Assembly: GCF_036016755.1 (NCBI RefSeq)
Contig: NZ_JAYXIH010000021.1
Coordinates: forward strand, 14,512-78,511
DNA: 64,000 nt
Direction of reading: 5' to 3'
From: Aurantimonas coralicida_A
Lineage (GTDB): Bacteria > Pseudomonadota > Alphaproteobacteria > Rhizobiales > Rhizobiaceae
The translations under genes were made by a program, and so were the position numbers. Below are positions 8,280 to 15,995 of this stretch, in pieces (positions within the stretch are counted from its first letter, which is position 1; each line of letters starts with the position of its first letter). Under the pieces are notes generated by a model, which worked only from the letters and a program-made list of their open reading frames with translations, had not been told where the DNA came from and made no database searches.

Positions 8280-9137
8280 CTAAACCGCATAACGCCGGTC
8301 GAACGCCCAGACGTCCTCGAAGCCGATCAACTGATTGAAATCGGCGAAGCTGTACAGCTCGGTGCGATCCGTATTGATGCCATTCGCCTTGAGATCTGCA
8401 TAGGTTGTCTGGAGCGCGGCAGCGGCGGACAGGAACCCGGCCGCCGGATGGATCGCGACGGCAAAGCCGAGCGCCTGAAGCTCATCCGCCGGCAACAGCG
8501 GAGTCCGGCCGCCATTGACCATGTTGGCGATCAGCGGCCGGTCGATCTCGCGACCGATCCGGGCCATTTCGTCGACGCTTTCCGGCGATTCGACAAAGAT
8601 CAAATCCGCTCCGGCTTTGCCATAAGCGACGGCGCGCCGGATGGCCTCGTCCAGACCAAGTGCGGTGCGAGCGTCCGTGCGGGCAATAACCAGGAAATCG
8701 TCGCTCTGGCGGCTGTCGACGGCAACCTGAATCTTGCGAACCATCTCCTCGCTCGGCACGACCTGACGGGTCGGCGTGTGGCCGCATTTCTTCGGGAACA
8801 CCTGATCTTCGAGCTGGATCGCGCTGACGCCCGCCGCTTCGTATCCACGCACGGTGTGATGCACGTTGAGAAGGCCGCCATAACCGGTGTCGGCATCGGC
8901 TATGATTGGTGTCTCGGTCATCCGCGCCATTTGCGCGATCCGTCCGAGCATGTCTGAATAGGTCGCAATGCCCGCGTCCGGTAATCCGAGCGAAGAGGCC
9001 ACCGTGCCATAGCCGGTGACGTAGAGAGCCGGAAAACCCATGCGATCGGCGATGAGCGCCGAAATGAGGTCGTAGATGCCAGGCGCAAGAATGAAATCCT
9101 TGCGGGCGATCGCAGCCTTCAATGCGGGATTTGCCAT
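8280..9137 (-). CDS. isocitrate lyase/PEP mutase family C-C lyase
   Basis: A 285-residue member of the PEP mutase/isocitrate lyase superfamily, a group of Mg-dependent enzymes that cleave 2-hydroxy di- or tricarboxylates (2-methylisocitrate, 2,3-dimethylmalate, oxaloacetate). It has the metal-site stretch DADTGYGG and the loop KKCGH (Cys118). That catalytic loop marks true lyases rather than the phosphonate mutases. It is the first gene of the operon, led by AGGGGTGATC, and faces the divergent GntR gene. With a TRAP importer and an aconitase-like hydratase alongside, a dimethylmalate- or methylisocitrate-lyase role is possible; the substrate is inference. Confidence 0.85.
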   Translation of the reverse strand: MANPALKAAIARKDFILAPGIYDLISALIADRMGFPALYVTGYGTVASSLGLPDAGIATYSDMLGRIAQMARMTETPIIADADTGYGGLLNVHHTVRGYEAAGVSAIQLEDQVFPKKCGHTPTRQVVPSEEMVRKIQVAVDSRQSDDFLVIARTDARTALGLDEAIRRAVAYGKAGADLIFVESPESVDEMARIGREIDRPLIANMVNGGRTPLLPADELQALGFAVAIHPAAGFLSAAAALQTTYADLKANGINTDRTELYSFADFNQLIGFEDVWAFDRRYAV

Positions 9138-9292
9138 TTGATCACCCCCTTAGCGCGCCCGACCGGGCTTCGCGGTCTGGCATCCTGCGATGCCGGACAA
9201 TTGTCACTGCGGACGCAAACCCGAAGGCGGTCGCCTGTTTTCGGATATGCGTTCCGCCGCGCCTCCCAGCGCTCAACTTGACTGAAAATACG

Positions 9293-9306
9293 GATTGTAT
9301 CCAATC
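9293..9306. promoter_or_regulatory. candidate GntR/FCD operator, site 1
   Basis: GATTGTATCCAATC is a perfect inverted repeat (GATTG, 4-base spacer, CAATC) in the divergent gap between the operon and its GntR gene. The core resembles the TTGTATACAA-like boxes bound by FCD-type GntR regulators. Confidence 0.6.
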
Positions 9307-9344
9307 TGTCAATCTGATGATTAAATAAGGTTGTCAGAATGCGT

Positions 9345-9358
9345 TTTTGTATCCAATC
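9345..9358. promoter_or_regulatory. candidate GntR/FCD operator, site 2
   Basis: TTTTGTATCCAATC repeats the 12-base core TTGTATCCAATC of site 1, exactly 52 bases further on, just upstream of the GntR start. Two sites, about five helical turns apart, would allow joint control of both transcripts. Confidence 0.55.
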
Positions 9359-9396
9359 ATTCGCAATGAAACGGAGCTTCGCGATGGACCGCAACC

Positions 9397-10101
9397 ATGG
9401 TGTCTAGAAAACGGGTGCCGAGCGAACGCAGCGCGGATCGGGTCTACGCGGCGCTGCGGGAGGCCATTCTCAAAGGCGATTACGAAAACGGTGTGCGCCT
9501 CACCGAAGAGGTGCTCGCCGAGCGCTTTGGCGTCAGCCGGACACCGATCCGAGCGGCGTTGGGCAAACTCGCCGGGGACGGCTTCATCGAGATGGTGCCG
9601 CATGCCGGGGCGGTGATCCGGCGTCGGACGATCCGCGAGGTGAGCGAGGTCTACGCGGTCCGCGCGCTGCTCGAGAGCAGCGGCGCCGGCCTTGCTGCCA
9701 CTCTGCGCGGCGATGCGGACATTGGTGCGCTCGCGGCAATCTGCGACGAAATGGAGGCCAGGGCAGGGGAGGAGAACGCGGTCGAGATCCTGTCCGATCT
9801 CAACAAGCGGCTGCACCATCGGATTCTGGACATCTCGGGCAACCAGACGCTGCGCGATACCGCCGACCGGCTGATGGATATCGGCTTCCTCATCCACACC
9901 TACACGAAGTTCCGGCCGCGCGACCTCGGACGAAGTTTTGCCGATCACCGTGATCTCGTCAGCGCCATCGCCTCGCGCGATGCCGAATGGGCCGCGTCGG
10001 TCATGCGGGCGCATATCCTGGCGGCCCGCAATACCCTGCTGCAGACCATGACGGACTTGCGGGACGGTGGGGATCACGACCGGGATGATATCGCGCTTTG
10101 A
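9397..10101 (+). CDS. GntR-family regulator, FadR/FCD subfamily
   Basis: A 234-residue transcription factor with an N-terminal winged helix (about 10-75: LTEEVLAERFGVSRTPIRAA, then a wing rich in Arg) and an all-helical FCD ligand domain with the metal-site pattern D..LH, H, H (DLNKRLHHRIL, FADHRDLVSAI, RAHILAARN). Such regulators usually sense small carboxylates or their CoA esters. It is divergent from the CoA-transferase/TRAP operon, and two copies of a TTGTATCCAATC motif lie in the shared gap, so it probably represses that operon and itself until the substrate appears. Confidence 0.9.
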   Translation: MVSRKRVPSERSADRVYAALREAILKGDYENGVRLTEEVLAERFGVSRTPIRAALGKLAGDGFIEMVPHAGAVIRRRTIREVSEVYAVRALLESSGAGLAATLRGDADIGALAAICDEMEARAGEENAVEILSDLNKRLHHRILDISGNQTLRDTADRLMDIGFLIHTYTKFRPRDLGRSFADHRDLVSAIASRDAEWAASVMRAHILAARNTLLQTMTDLRDGGDHDRDDIAL

Positions 10102-10116
10102 TCGGGCGTGGCGCGT

Positions 10117-11289
10117 CTACCGCAGTTTCGTCCAGCGACTGTCGTCGGACGATGAGCGCACCGCGGCGTCGATGAAGCGCATGGCGTCGACGCCGTCCTC
10201 GATCGTCGGAAACATCACCTCTGCCGGAATCGGGCGACCGTCGGTGACGGCCCGGATGGCAGCCGCCGCTTCACGGTAAATCGTGGCGAAGCCTTCCAGA
10301 TAGCCTTCCGGATGCCCCGCCGGAACGCGGGTGACGCGCTGGGCGGCCGGAACGGCGGTCGATCCGCCCCGAGTGATCAGCCGCTTCGGTTCGCCGAACG
10401 GAGTGAACCAGAGCTGGTTCGGGTTCTCCTGCGCCCATTCGAACCCGCCTTTTTCACCGTAGACGCGAAGGCGCAGGCCGTTTTCGTGGCCGGGTGCGAC
10501 CTGGCTCGCCCACAGCATGCCCTTCGCCCCGCCCTTAAACCGCAGCATCAGGTGATCATTGTCGTCGAGCCTGCGGCCGGGGACGAATGCGCAAAGGTCG
10601 GCCGCGACGCTGTCGAGCGCAAGGCCCGTCACGAAGGTCAGAAGGTTGAAGGCGTGGCTGCCGATATCGCCCAGCGCGCCGCCCATGCCGGCCTTCTCGG
10701 GATCGACGCGCCATTCGGCCTGTTTGGAGCCCGCCGTTTCGGCCGCTTCCGTCAGCCAGTCCTGGGCATATTCGGCCTGCACGACGCGCAGCGTCCCAAG
10801 GTCCCCGGCGGCCACCATGTCCCGCGCCTGACGGATCATTGGATAGCCGGTATAATTGTGGGTCAGGACGAAGACCCGCCCCGAGGCTGCCGCGATCCGT
10901 TGCAGCTCCACCGCGTCCTTGAGCTTCGCGGTCAGAGGTTTTTCGCAGATGACATGGATGCCGGCTTCCAGAAACGCCTTGGCGGGCGAAAAGTGCAGAT
11001 GGTTGGGCGTGACGATCGCGACGGCCTCGATACCGTCCTCTCGCCGGGCTTCGGCTTCGGCCATCGCCTGGAAGGTGGCATAGGCGCGAGCGGGGTCGAT
11101 CCCGATCTCGGCACCGGAGGTCGCCGAGCGCTCGGCATTGGAGGAGAAGGCGCCGGCCACAAGCTGGAACTCGCCGTCGAGGCGGGCCGCGATGCGATGA
11201 ACCGCGCCGATGAAGGCGCCTTGGCCACCGCCCACCATGCCGAGCCGGATGGGCCGCGCCACCGGAATCGCTCGTGCCGCTGAAACCAT
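10117..11289 (-). CDS. Gfo/Idh/MocA family oxidoreductase
   Basis: An NAD(P)-dependent oxidoreductase of 390 residues, from a family acting on sugars, inositols and their derivatives. Seen: an N-terminal Rossmann motif (RLGMVGGGQGAFIGAVHRIA, about 15-34), the EKPL motif with the active-site Lys (CEKPLTAKLKDA), and a C-terminal sheet domain containing GALGDIGSHAFNLL, the usual D/H catalytic region. The start follows GGGGAGAAA. It lies downstream of a LacI-family gene on the same strand, with a palindromic GATTCGAATC at 11386-11395 in between, and converges on the FCD regulator. The substrate is unknown; a sugar or polyol seems likely. Confidence 0.87.
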   Translation of the reverse strand: MVSAARAIPVARPIRLGMVGGGQGAFIGAVHRIAARLDGEFQLVAGAFSSNAERSATSGAEIGIDPARAYATFQAMAEAEARREDGIEAVAIVTPNHLHFSPAKAFLEAGIHVICEKPLTAKLKDAVELQRIAAASGRVFVLTHNYTGYPMIRQARDMVAAGDLGTLRVVQAEYAQDWLTEAAETAGSKQAEWRVDPEKAGMGGALGDIGSHAFNLLTFVTGLALDSVAADLCAFVPGRRLDDNDHLMLRFKGGAKGMLWASQVAPGHENGLRLRVYGEKGGFEWAQENPNQLWFTPFGEPKRLITRGGSTAVPAAQRVTRVPAGHPEGYLEGFATIYREAAAAIRAVTDGRPIPAEVMFPTIEDGVDAMRFIDAAVRSSSDDSRWTKLR

Positions 11290-11402
11290 TGTTTTTCTCC
11301 CCGTCGTTTGCCCGAGGCGGACGGGAGCTTCCCGCCGTCAGCGGAGACCTTCATCCCGCATGTTGGCCGATGATTCTATCGTCTTGATTCGAATCGCGAT
11401 CA

Positions 11403-12461
11403 TCATACAGCCGCTTTCCCTTGCCCCAGGAAGAGCGGCATCCCGCTAACGTGACGGATGAGCGATCCACGCTCCACGACATGCGTGTCGAGGATGACGC
11501 TTTCCATATTCGGATGGCCGTCCCTGAGCTGGAGCAATAGCTTGGCTGCCGCTTCGCCCATGCGTCGATGCGGGACATGCACGGTGGTCAGTTGCGGCTG
11601 GACCACTAGGGCCAAATCGATGTCGTCGAATCCGACGATCGAGACGTCGGCCGGAACCGAAATCCCAAGTTCCCTAGCCCCGGTCATCGCGCCGACCGCC
11701 AGGACGTCGTTGCCGCAGATCACGGCCGTCGGAGGATTGTGCCGTCGCATCAAGGTCTCGAAGGCGCGGCCGCCTCCGTCAAGCGAGTAGGTGGTCTCCA
11801 CGACCGGCATCGCCTGTGCGTCCATTCCGGCAGCCGCCAGCGCATCACGCACGCCGCTTACCCTATCGGCGGACCGGTCGTTCGTCTCGGTCTTGCCGGC
11901 AATCATAGCGATCATCGTGTGGTTGTAATTGATCACTTTAGTGGCCAGCGCGCGCGCCGCGCTGCGATTGTCGAATCCGGCATAGAGGTTGTCGTCGCCC
12001 GGGCGATAATTCCAGGCAATGACATGCGGCACCCCGCGCTGGCGCAGGAAATTGTATGTCGCTTCGGGGCGGGTCACTCCGATCAGCAAGAGTCCATCGG
12101 CGCCCCGCCCGACGAGCGCGCGGATCTGTTCGCCCTCTCGCTCCGGGTCGTAGCCCGAACTCGCGACGAGCAGCGTCACGCCGGATGCGGCCAAGGCTTC
12201 CTGAAACGCTTGGATGCCACGAGCAAAAATGGCGTTCTCCATGGTCGGAATGACCGCGCCGACGGTGTTGGTCCGGTTCGAGGCGAGAGCCTGACCGCCG
12301 AAATTGGGCGTGTATCCCAGCTGGGCGACCGCAAGGATGATCCGTTCTCTGGTAGCGGGAAGGACACGCTCCGGCACATTCAGGCAGCGTGACACCGTCG
12401 CGGTTGAGACGCCGGCGCGGCGCGCAACGTCTTCAAGTGTCGGTGCAGACCTGCCGCTCAT
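11403..12461 (-). CDS. LacI-family transcriptional regulator
   Basis: A 353-residue LacI/GalR regulator: an N-terminal helix-turn-helix (LEDVARRAGVSTATVSRCLN, about 8-27), a hinge, and a periplasmic-binding-like sensor domain ending near ILDTHVVERGSLIRH. The start at 12461 follows AAGGAA and is preferred over a frame extending to 12557. Divergent from it, beyond a perfect 16-bp palindrome at 12520-12535, begins the DHPS transporter/dehydrogenase operon, so this is the probable local repressor of that operon. It also reads towards the Gfo/Idh gene. The ligand is not visible; DHPS or an intermediate is a reasonable guess. Confidence 0.9.
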   Translation of the reverse strand: MSGRSAPTLEDVARRAGVSTATVSRCLNVPERVLPATRERIILAVAQLGYTPNFGGQALASNRTNTVGAVIPTMENAIFARGIQAFQEALAASGVTLLVASSGYDPEREGEQIRALVGRGADGLLLIGVTRPEATYNFLRQRGVPHVIAWNYRPGDDNLYAGFDNRSAARALATKVINYNHTMIAMIAGKTETNDRSADRVSGVRDALAAAGMDAQAMPVVETTYSLDGGGRAFETLMRRHNPPTAVICGNDVLAVGAMTGARELGISVPADVSIVGFDDIDLALVVQPQLTTVHVPHRRMGEAAAKLLLQLRDGHPNMESVILDTHVVERGSLIRHVSGMPLFLGQGKAAV

Positions 12462-12519
12462 GCTGTTTTTCCTTGCGTCCGTGACCGGCATTATCCAAGA
12501 AATTGTTGCCAATCGCAAT

Positions 12520-12535
12520 ATGCAAGCGCTTGCAT
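12520..12535. promoter_or_regulatory. candidate LacI-family operator
   Basis: ATGCAAGCGCTTGCAT is a perfect 16-bp palindrome with the central CG expected for LacI-family operators. It lies 58 bases upstream of the lacI-type start and 56 bases upstream of the first gene of the divergent operon. Confidence 0.75.
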
Positions 12536-12591
12536 CGATGATTGAAAGGGCATACACCCTGTCGGGGACGCATCAAATCATGGAGGAGACG

Positions 12592-12843
12592 ATGCGTAAT
12601 TCGGGTGCTGCCGCGCTTGCGGCGACCGGGGTCGTGTTTGCGATTTTCGTTGCGAATGTCGTTCTCGGCGCAATGGCTGGGAAGGCTTTTCTCTCCGACG
12701 TCGGGGAGATGTTGGTCTTGTCACTGGCATCGATCCTTTTCGTCATTGCCGTGTTGCACCGTGAGCGAGCACGGGAAGGCAGATCTGACGTCCCCAATAT
12801 TGATAACGGTCGGGAGGAGGCCACCAATGTCCAAGATTCATGA
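12592..12843 (+). CDS. small two-helix membrane protein ahead of the TRAP genes
   Basis: An 83-residue protein with two hydrophobic segments (about 6-27, AAALAATGVVFAIFVANVVL, and about 36-54, MLVLSLASILFVIAVL) and a charged hydrophilic tail. The start at 12592 follows GGAGGAG; another ATG lies 12 bases upstream. Its end overlaps the TRAP binding-protein start by 17 bases in another frame, so the two are translationally linked. It is the first gene after the LacI operator. I do not recognise a named family. The position suggests an accessory role in the transporter, but this is inference. Confidence 0.65.
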   Translation: MRNSGAAALAATGVVFAIFVANVVLGAMAGKAFLSDVGEMLVLSLASILFVIAVLHRERAREGRSDVPNIDNGREEATNVQDS

Positions 12844-13978
12844 ACCCACAGAACTGGAATCCGCGGAGCGCCGGAATTTTCTGCGCCTGACGGGTGCCGG
12901 GGCTTTTACTGCAGCCATGATTGCCGGCGCGGCGGGCACGCTTTGGTCGGATGTGGCGGTCGCGCAGGCGGCCAGCGAGGAAAGGGAGCGGGAGGGAGCC
13001 GCCGAGCACGTCGTGACGGTGGCGACCGAATACCAACTTGGCACGACGCGCAGCTACCCGATGATGCAGCTTGACCTGAAGGAGAACCTTCAGAACGCTT
13101 CCAATGGCCGGATCTACGTCAAGCTCGCCCCTGGTGGACAACTCGGCGTGGGCAGTGCGCTGGCGCAGAAAGTGCAGGGCGGAACCGTGCCCGTCGGTCA
13201 GTTCTCGCTGTCGAATTTCGCCCCCTATGCGCCGGTCGTCGACCTCATCAACATGCCGTATCTGTGCGGCTCCAATCAGCGCTTCGTGAACCTCGTCACG
13301 TCCGATATCTGGAAAGAACAGGTCGACGCGAAGGTTGAACAACGTGGATTCCGGCCCCTGTTCTACTTCTGCATCGATCCGCGGGTCGTGGCGGTCAGGA
13401 AGGGCGGGAATCCGATCATCACCCCGGGCGACTTGCAGGGCGTGAAATTTCGCGTGCCCGGCTCCAAGATGCTGCAGCAATACTACCGCATGGTCGGGGC
13501 CAATCCGACGCCGGTGGCTTGGGGCGAGACGTCCTCCGCGATCAAGCAGGGTGTGGCCGATGCGCTCGATCCCGCGGTCGGCGCTCTTTATGCCTTCGGG
13601 TTCAAGGACATCCTCAGCCATGTGACGTTCACGCAGGCTGTTCCCGACAGCCAGTGCTATGCCTGTAACCTCGAATGGTTCAATGGGCTCGGCAAGGACG
13701 TTCAGGAGGCGGTCGACTGGGCCTCGGAGATGACCTTCCACCAGAACCTTGCCAAGGTGCCGTCGTCCCGGACCTACGCAATGGCTGAGATGCGAAAGTC
13801 CGGTGTGGAGTTTCATTCGCTGAGCGAGGACCAGTTGGGCGAATGGAAGGAAGCCGGCGGCTATCAGCGCAGCGACTGGGATTCCTATAAGTCCGAACTC
13901 GCTGGATCGATGGACGTCTTCAAAGGCCTCGAGGAGGCTGCGGGCACGACGGGACGCTACTACGTCCACGACGCTTGA
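12827..13978 (+). CDS. TRAP transporter solute-binding protein (sulfonate island)
   Basis: Periplasmic DctP-type receptor, 383 residues from the ATG at 12827 behind GGGAGG. The leader is twin-arginine (ERRNFLRLTG) with a hydrophobic core ending near VAVAQA. The mature part has the TRAP fold, including the substrate-binding Arg region VKFRVPGSKMLQQYYRMVGA. It heads a TRAP set followed by hpsN, hpsO and hpsP genes, so DHPS is the likely ligand, as for the HpsKLM transporters. It is separated from dctQ by 156 bases that contain a hairpin, which may keep the binding protein in excess over the permease. Confidence 0.88.
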   Translation: MSKIHEPTELESAERRNFLRLTGAGAFTAAMIAGAAGTLWSDVAVAQAASEEREREGAAEHVVTVATEYQLGTTRSYPMMQLDLKENLQNASNGRIYVKLAPGGQLGVGSALAQKVQGGTVPVGQFSLSNFAPYAPVVDLINMPYLCGSNQRFVNLVTSDIWKEQVDAKVEQRGFRPLFYFCIDPRVVAVRKGGNPIITPGDLQGVKFRVPGSKMLQQYYRMVGANPTPVAWGETSSAIKQGVADALDPAVGALYAFGFKDILSHVTFTQAVPDSQCYACNLEWFNGLGKDVQEAVDWASEMTFHQNLAKVPSSRTYAMAEMRKSGVEFHSLSEDQLGEWKEAGGYQRSDWDSYKSELAGSMDVFKGLEEAAGTTGRYYVHDA

Positions 13979-13985
13979 CGCATCG

Positions 13986-14020
13986 CGCGGATGAGTGCGC
14001 CTCGAGCGCGTTCATCCGCG
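13986..14020 (+). other. intercistronic hairpin between dctP and dctQ
   Basis: CGCGGATGA and TCATCCGCG form a perfect 9-bp stem, with GCGC/GCGC able to extend it inside the loop. There is no T-run, so it is more likely an RNA-stability or attenuation element than a full terminator. Confidence 0.5.
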
Positions 14021-14134
14021 ATCTCATGATCGCAGGGCGCGGGATAGAGCGCCGTTGACGAGGGTCAGGGTCTGTGCCGGATTTGCCGTTCGTGACGGTG
14101 GTCGGCGCCGCTCTGCCGCGAAGGGGAGAGGCGC

Positions 14135-14647
14135 GTGAAAATTCTGATGCTCCTGGACCGGAACGTCGAGCGATGGGCGCTGCTCATCTTCTACACGGTC
14201 CTCGTCGCGACGATGGCGGTCGAGGTGATCCGGCGTGAATTATTCGCCTATTCCTCGATCTGGGGCGAGGAAATCGTCCGCTATTCCTTCATCTATCTCG
14301 CCTGGATCGGCGCAGCCTCGGCGGTGAAGGAGCGCGCCCACATCCGCATCGACGTTCTGTTCCATTATGTGTCCGTTCGCGCCAAGGCGCTGCTCTACAT
14401 CCTCGGCGACCTGGTCATGTTCGTCGTTGCTGGTTTTGCCGTCTACTGGTCGTTCGAGACCGTCGAGGTCTCCTGGAGATTCGGCTCGGTCAGCCACGGT
14501 CTGCGGGTTTCCATGGTCTGGTTCCTGATGGCCGTGCCGGTCGGCTTTGCCCTGATGATCTTTCGCCTCACCCAGTCCCTTGTGCGGGACACCGCCGCCC
14601 TCGTGAGCGGCCGCCCGCCCTACGAGGGCGAGCGCCTGTTCGATTGA
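14135..14647 (+). CDS. TRAP transporter small permease, DctQ type
   Basis: A 170-residue small TRAP membrane subunit with four hydrophobic helices; family features are AVEVIRRELF, WGEEIVRYSFIYLAWIGAA and KERAHIRIDVL. It begins at GTG 14135 behind GGGGAGAGGCGC. The dctM gene starts 7 bases after its stop. Part of the presumed DHPS importer with the upstream binding protein and downstream large permease. Confidence 0.88.
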   Translation: MKILMLLDRNVERWALLIFYTVLVATMAVEVIRRELFAYSSIWGEEIVRYSFIYLAWIGAASAVKERAHIRIDVLFHYVSVRAKALLYILGDLVMFVVAGFAVYWSFETVEVSWRFGSVSHGLRVSMVWFLMAVPVGFALMIFRLTQSLVRDTAALVSGRPPYEGERLFD

Positions 14648-14654
14648 GGCCCAG

Positions 14655-15986
14655 ATGCTTTGGCAACAACTCCAACAGCAGGCGGTGGAACTGGGATGGG
14701 ATTTTTACGGCCCGGTTCTGCTTTTCGTCGCGCTCATCATCCTGGGCATTCCGGTCTGGGCCGCGATCGGCGCCTCGGCTGTCGCGATGCTGGCCTGGTC
14801 GCAGGTGCTTCCGCTGTCGCTGTTCGGAGAATCCCTGTTCGATGGGATCGACGCCTTCGCGCTAACGGCGGTGCCGCTGTTCATCCTGACGGGGGATGTG
14901 CTGGTCCGCACCGGTCTCAGTCGAAAATTCCTCGACATCGCCGAAGCGCTGACCTGTTGGGCCAAGGGCGGCTTCGGCTCGGCCACGGTGCTGGTCTGCG
15001 GCATGTTCTCGGCGATCTCGGGCTCCGACGCCGCTGGCGCAGCGGCGGTCGGGCGCATGACCATCGACCGTCTGGTGGAATCCGGCTATCCGCGCCCTTA
15101 CGCCTGCGCCCTGGTGGCCGCCGGCGCCTGCACCGGCATTCTGATCCCCCCGTCCATCGCCTACATCATCGTCGGTCTGGTGCTCGGCATCTCCGCCTCG
15201 ACGCTGTTTCAGGCAGCCATCATTCCGGGCATCGCCATCCTGCTCTCGATCCTGTTGACCAATATCGTCGTCAACCGGATTTACGCCTACGAGGGCGGCG
15301 GCGCGATCTCCGGACGCGAATGGCTGGGCAATGTCGGCCGGGCGCTGAAGAGCGGCTGGTATGCATTTCTCGTTCCCGGAATCATCTTCTATGGCATTTT
15401 CTCGGGCCGCCTGACGCCGACCGAGGCCGGCGCGACGGCAGTCGTCGTGACGATCATCATGGGGTTCGTCCTGGGGACGCTGAAGCTCTCCGACTTCCCC
15501 TCCATGCTGGTTTCGTCCGCCAAGGTGAACGGTGTCATCGTGCCGATCATCGCGATGTCGTTGCCGCTGGCGCAGACACTGGCCGCGCTCGGCGTGCCGC
15601 AAGGCTTCGTCTTCGCGGTGACCTCGCTCACCGACGATCCCAACATGCTCATCCTGTTGATGATCGGCATCCTGATTGCCGCCGGCTGCGTGATGGAGAC
15701 GACGCCCAACATCGTCATCCTGGCGCCGATCCTGAAACCGCTCGCCGACGAAATCGGCATGAACGAAATCCAGTTCTGCATCATGATGGTCACCTCGCTC
15801 GGGGTCGGATTCATCACCCCGCCGCTGGGATTGAACCTCTTCGTCGTCTCGGGGCTGACAGGCGAATCCATCCTGCCGATTGCCTGGCGGGCGGTGCCCT
15901 TCGTCATCTTCATGCTCGCCGTCGTTCTCTTGATCTCCTACGTGCCGGCGATTTCCACGGCGATGCTCCCCGAGATCTATCGTTAG
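14655..15986 (+). CDS. TRAP transporter large permease, DctM type
   Basis: The 443-residue sodium-coupled channel subunit of the presumed DHPS importer. It shows the duplicated DctM pattern: TAVPLFILTGDVLVRTGL, SAISGSDAAGAAAVGRMTID, ILIPPSIAYIIVG in the first half and FITPPLGLNLFVVSGLTG in the second, with about 12 hydrophobic segments. hpsN starts 9 bases downstream, so transporter and first dehydrogenase are in one transcript. Confidence 0.92.
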   Translation: MLWQQLQQQAVELGWDFYGPVLLFVALIILGIPVWAAIGASAVAMLAWSQVLPLSLFGESLFDGIDAFALTAVPLFILTGDVLVRTGLSRKFLDIAEALTCWAKGGFGSATVLVCGMFSAISGSDAAGAAAVGRMTIDRLVESGYPRPYACALVAAGACTGILIPPSIAYIIVGLVLGISASTLFQAAIIPGIAILLSILLTNIVVNRIYAYEGGGAISGREWLGNVGRALKSGWYAFLVPGIIFYGIFSGRLTPTEAGATAVVVTIIMGFVLGTLKLSDFPSMLVSSAKVNGVIVPIIAMSLPLAQTLAALGVPQGFVFAVTSLTDDPNMLILLMIGILIAAGCVMETTPNIVILAPILKPLADEIGMNEIQFCIMMVTSLGVGFITPPLGLNLFVVSGLTGESILPIAWRAVPFVIFMLAVVLLISYVPAISTAMLPEIYR

Positions 15987-15995
15987 GAAAATTCC

